A DNA stretch of 8,212 nt from Actinomycetes bacterium (GTDB taxonomy: Bacteria; Actinomycetota; Actinomycetes; Actinomycetales; Cellulomonadaceae), in assembly GCA_023425905.1 (NCBI GenBank), contig JAFABT010000254.1:1-8212 (forward strand). Reading direction: 5' to 3'. Position 1 is the stretch's first letter. The number at the start of each line of letters is the position of its first letter. The translations under genes and the position numbers were made by a program. Positions 5,242-8,212 of this stretch are shown piece after piece. Below the pieces are notes generated by a model. That model had not been told where the DNA came from and made no database searches. It saw only the letters and a program-made list of their open reading frames with translations.

Positions 5242-8212
5242 ATGCGCCGAGTGCTCGGTGCGGCAGCAGCCGCCCTCGCCACGCTGCTCGCCTCGCTCGC
5301 CGTCACCGTCCCCGGCGTCGCCGTGACGAGCGGCGTCGACTTCGCGGGGGACACCCGCCCGACCTGGCAGACCAACGGCATCGTGTGGGCGCTCGCCCAC
5401 TCGGGCAGCACCGTGTTCGCAGGCGGCACGTTCACCGCGATCCGCCCGGGCGGTGCGGCGCAGGGCACGAACGAGACCCCTGCCGCGCACCTCGTCGCCC
5501 TTGGCGCCGCGACCGGGGCCCCCACCGGGTGCAGCCCCGCGGTCGTCGGCCCCGCCGCGACGGTGCGGGCACTCGCGACCTCGCCCGACGGGTCGACGCT
5601 CTACGTCGGCGGAGAGTTCGCCCAGATCGGGGGCGTCCACCGCAGCCGCATCGCAGCGATCGACGTCGCGTCGTGCACCGTCAAGGCCTCGTTCGTCCCG
5701 CCCGCGGTGTCCGCCCGGGTGCGTGCGCTCGCCGTCACCGAGACCGCCGTCTACCTCGGCGGCGAGTTCGAGACGGTCGGCGGGCAGCCGCGCCAGCGCT
5801 TCGCGGCCCTCGACCCGCAGACGGGCGCGCTGCTCACGTGGGCCCCTGCCGCCGATGCGATCGGCAAGGCTGTCGCGGTCACTCCCGACGGGCAGCGCGT
5901 CGTCGTCGGCGGCGACTTCTCGACCGTCAACGGAGCGGGGTCGCGGGGCCTCGCGGTCGTCGACGCGGTGACGGGCGAGAACGTGCGTGCGTACGGCTCA
6001 GGCTTCGTCCCCTCGTCGACGACCATCCAGACGGTGACGATCGACTCCTCGGGGATCTACGCGGGGGCGGAGGGCACGGGGGCGGGCGTCTTCGACGGTC
6101 GACTCGCGATCGACCTCGACACGCTCGACGAGCGGTGGCGCGACCTGTGCCTCGGTGCGACGCAGGACGTCCAGCCCTTCAAGGGCGTGCTCTACGCCGC
6201 CCACCACACGCACGACTGCTCGCGCACGGCGGGCGGGTACGTCGACGGCCCGCGCCAGCACCTCACGGCGCAGAAGACCTCCGACGCGGAGATCTACGGC
6301 TGGTTCCCGAACACGAGCGGGGGCATCGGTGAGGGTCTCGGGCCGCGCGTCATGACGGTGGCGACCGTGGACGGCGTGAGCTACCTGTGGATCGGCGGCG
6401 AGTTCGTCCAGGTCAACGACGTCCTGCAGCAGTCCCTCACCCGGTTCACCGACGGGGTGGACACCTCTCCGCCGTGGGTCGTCGCGAACGTCACCGCCGA
6501 GTCGGTCGTGCCGGGCCAGATCCACCTCCGGTGGCGCTCGAGCCTCGACCCTGACGACGACACCTTCGTCTACCGGGTCTACCGCGACGGCGGGACGGTC
6601 CCGGTGTGGACGGGCACCGCCAAGGCGACGAAGTTCTTCCGCCCCCAGGTGTCGTTCATCGACCACGTCGCACCCGGGTCGACGCACAGCTACCGGATCA
6701 CGGCGTCGGACGGCCCGAACACCTCGGGCCTGTCCCCGGCGGTGCAGGCGACGGCCGCGACGGCCGAGAGCCTGCCCAACGCCTACGCGTGGCAGGTCAA
6801 GGAGGACGGCGCGGAGCTCTACTGGCGAGCAGAGGAGCTCGCCGGACCGGTGGGCGCCGACTCGGTCGGCAACCGCGCTCCGATCTACTTCGCCACCCCT
6901 GCGGCGGGCTTCGCCACGCCGGGCGCGCTCGTGGGGGAGGGAGCGGGCACCGCGGTGACCTTCACGGGCTCGAACGGTTCCTACGCGTACTCCGACGTCG
7001 TCACCGACGCACCGACGAGGTACACCATCGAGACCTGGCTGCGCACGACGAGCACCCGCGGCGGCAAGATCGCCGGCTTCGGCGACGGCACACCCGACCG
7101 CTGGCCGAACAACCGGCTCTCGACGAACTACGACCGCCACCTCTACCTGCGCAACGACGGCAGGGTCGTGTTCGGGGTCTACACCGGCTCGACGCAGGTC
7201 CTCACGTCCTCGCGCCCGGTGCGCGACGGCCAGTGGCACCACGTCGTCGCGTCCCAGGGCCCCGATGGCATGCGGCTCTACGTCGACGGCGCGCTCGTCG
7301 GGCAGAACTCCGTGACGGGTGCGCAGGCGTACCGCGGCTCGTGGCGCATCGGCGGCGACACCCTCTCGGGCTGGCCGAGCCGTCCGACGAGCAACTTCCT
7401 CGCGGGGTCGATCGACGAGTTCGCCGTCTACCCGACGGTGCTCACCGCGGAGCAGGTCGCCGCCCACCACCGGCTCGGCACGGTGCTCGGCGAGCCCGGC
7501 CCGGAGCCGGTCGAGGACACGACGCCGCCCGCGGCGCCGACCGCGCTCACCGCGGACGTGACGGACGACGACGTCGACCTCGGCTGGACGGCGGCGACTG
7601 ACGACGTCGGGGTCGTCGGCTACGACGTCCACCGCTCGAGCGACCCCGCGTTCACGCCGAGCGCCGCGACGCTGCTCGCCCGGGTGACGACGACGTCGTA
7701 CCGGGACACCGACGTCGCCCTCGGCACGGTCCACTACCGCGTCGTCGCGGTGGACGCCGCAGGGAACGCGACGGCCTCGGCGCCGGTCGCCGCGACGATC
7801 GAGCCGCCCGAGGGCGAGCCCGTCACGGTGGCCGTCACCCCGACGCGCGACACCTACGTCAACCAGGGTGCGCCGAGCGCGACCTACGGGACGTCGACGT
7901 CGCTCGCCTCCCGAGGGTCGTCGGGGTACACCGCTTACCTCGCGTTCGACGTGCCGGAGGCGCCCACCGGGTACCACCTCGCGGAGGCCTCGCTCCGGCT
8001 GCGGACGACGACGGACCCGCTCGCGTCCTCGGCCGACGCCCACCAGGTGCGCGCGGCGACGAGCAACGAGTGGAGCGCCGCCACGCTCACCTGGAGCACC
8101 CGGCCGAGCCTCGCTCCGGGCACCCTGGGCACCCTGCCCGGCGGCGCGACGACGTCGACGACCTACGACGTCGACCTCGACCCGGCCGCGCTCGCCGCGC
8201 TCGGTCACGGCG
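5242..8212 (+). CDS. Secreted propeller-FN3-LamG-FN3-DNRLRE protein (partial at 3' end)
   Basis: At least 990 residues are encoded and the frame is still open at the right edge. A signal peptide comes first (MRR, then an Ala/Leu-rich core; likely cleavage after GVA, residue 27). Residues 42-402 look like a beta-propeller: YVGGEF-like strands recur near residues 59, 121, 171, 221, 273, 318 and 383, which would make seven blades. Blade six has HHTHDC (321-326), whose Cys326 may bond with Cys303. An FN3 domain (about 409-504) follows. A LamG/concanavalin-A-like domain spans about 512-745, with ELYWR, IETWLRT, GQWHHVVAS, LYVDG and GSIDEFAVY. A second FN3 (about 759-853) starts at TTPPAAPTALTA. 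A DNRLRE/CBM96-type domain begins near 861 (DTYVNQGAPSATYG, YLAFDV, ASLRLRT, TLTWSTRP). No enzyme active site is seen. It is probably a carbohydrate-binding surface or matrix protein of the neighbouring polysaccharide; whether a wall anchor follows is unknown. Confidence 0.9.
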   Translation, partial: MRRVLGAAAAALATLLASLAVTVPGVAVTSGVDFAGDTRPTWQTNGIVWALAHSGSTVFAGGTFTAIRPGGAAQGTNETPAAHLVALGAATGAPTGCSPAVVGPAATVRALATSPDGSTLYVGGEFAQIGGVHRSRIAAIDVASCTVKASFVPPAVSARVRALAVTETAVYLGGEFETVGGQPRQRFAALDPQTGALLTWAPAADAIGKAVAVTPDGQRVVVGGDFSTVNGAGSRGLAVVDAVTGENVRAYGSGFVPSSTTIQTVTIDSSGIYAGAEGTGAGVFDGRLAIDLDTLDERWRDLCLGATQDVQPFKGVLYAAHHTHDCSRTAGGYVDGPRQHLTAQKTSDAEIYGWFPNTSGGIGEGLGPRVMTVATVDGVSYLWIGGEFVQVNDVLQQSLTRFTDGVDTSPPWVVANVTAESVVPGQIHLRWRSSLDPDDDTFVYRVYRDGGTVPVWTGTAKATKFFRPQVSFIDHVAPGSTHSYRITASDGPNTSGLSPAVQATAATAESLPNAYAWQVKEDGAELYWRAEELAGPVGADSVGNRAPIYFATPAAGFATPGALVGEGAGTAVTFTGSNGSYAYSDVVTDAPTRYTIETWLRTTSTRGGKIAGFGDGTPDRWPNNRLSTNYDRHLYLRNDGRVVFGVYTGSTQVLTSSRPVRDGQWHHVVASQGPDGMRLYVDGALVGQNSVTGAQAYRGSWRIGGDTLSGWPSRPTSNFLAGSIDEFAVYPTVLTAEQVAAHHRLGTVLGEPGPEPVEDTTPPAAPTALTADVTDDDVDLGWTAATDDVGVVGYDVHRSSDPAFTPSAATLLARVTTTSYRDTDVALGTVHYRVVAVDAAGNATASAPVAATIEPPEGEPVTVAVTPTRDTYVNQGAPSATYGTSTSLASRGSSGYTAYLAFDVPEAPTGYHLAEASLRLRTTTDPLASSADAHQVRAATSNEWSAATLTWSTRPSLAPGTLGTLPGGATTSTTYDVDLDPAALAALGHG

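Noticed and set aside
5998..8208. A minus-strand open frame of 736 codons opposite the secreted protein
   Set aside because: Its composition is dominated by Arg, Val, Asp and Gly with no recognisable domain, while the plus frame holds clear FN3, LamG and DNRLRE motifs.

Overview
The window is very GC-rich, with G or C at nearly every third codon position, frequent GTG starts and strong purine-rich ribosome binding sites. This points to a high-GC actinobacterium. The gene content suggests a Cellulomonas- or Cellulosimicrobium-like member of the Micrococcales, but that is an inference. It looks like part of an exopolysaccharide or capsule locus of the flippase/polymerase (Wzx/Wzy) type, followed by a large secreted carbohydrate-binding protein.

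Layout: (1) 2-538 (+) is the C-terminal part of an oligosaccharide flippase, cut by the window edge. (2) 430-2043 (-) is a Wzy-like repeat-unit polymerase that runs convergently into the flippase and overlaps its 3' end by 109 bp. (3) 2044-2187 is a 144-bp divergent intergenic region with two adjacent inverted repeats. (4) 2188-2820 (+) is a WcaF-like left-handed beta-helix acyltransferase, coupled by a GTGA overlap to (5) 2817-4172 (+), a GT4-type glycosyltransferase with an unusually long inter-domain linker. (6) 4239-5003 (-) is a CDP-alcohol phosphatidyltransferase with a complete catalytic motif. (7) 5004-5241 is a 238-bp divergent region holding a good sigma70-type promoter, a spaced direct repeat and an 8-bp hairpin in the leader. 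(8) 5242 to the right edge (+) is a secreted multidomain protein: signal peptide, likely seven-bladed propeller, FN3, LamG, FN3 and a DNRLRE/CBM96 domain that runs off the window.

How they could work together (inference): the glycosyltransferase and acyltransferase build and decorate a lipid-linked repeat unit, the flippase moves it across the membrane, and the polymerase joins units outside the cell. The phosphatidyltransferase may supply a lipid or a phospho-linked group to the envelope. The secreted lectin-like protein could bind or organise the glycan at the surface. No RNA gene, insertion sequence, CRISPR array or phage gene was seen. The most unusual points are the antisense-encoded tail of the polymerase, the GT linker, the domain build of the secreted protein, and the promoter/leader architecture in front of it.
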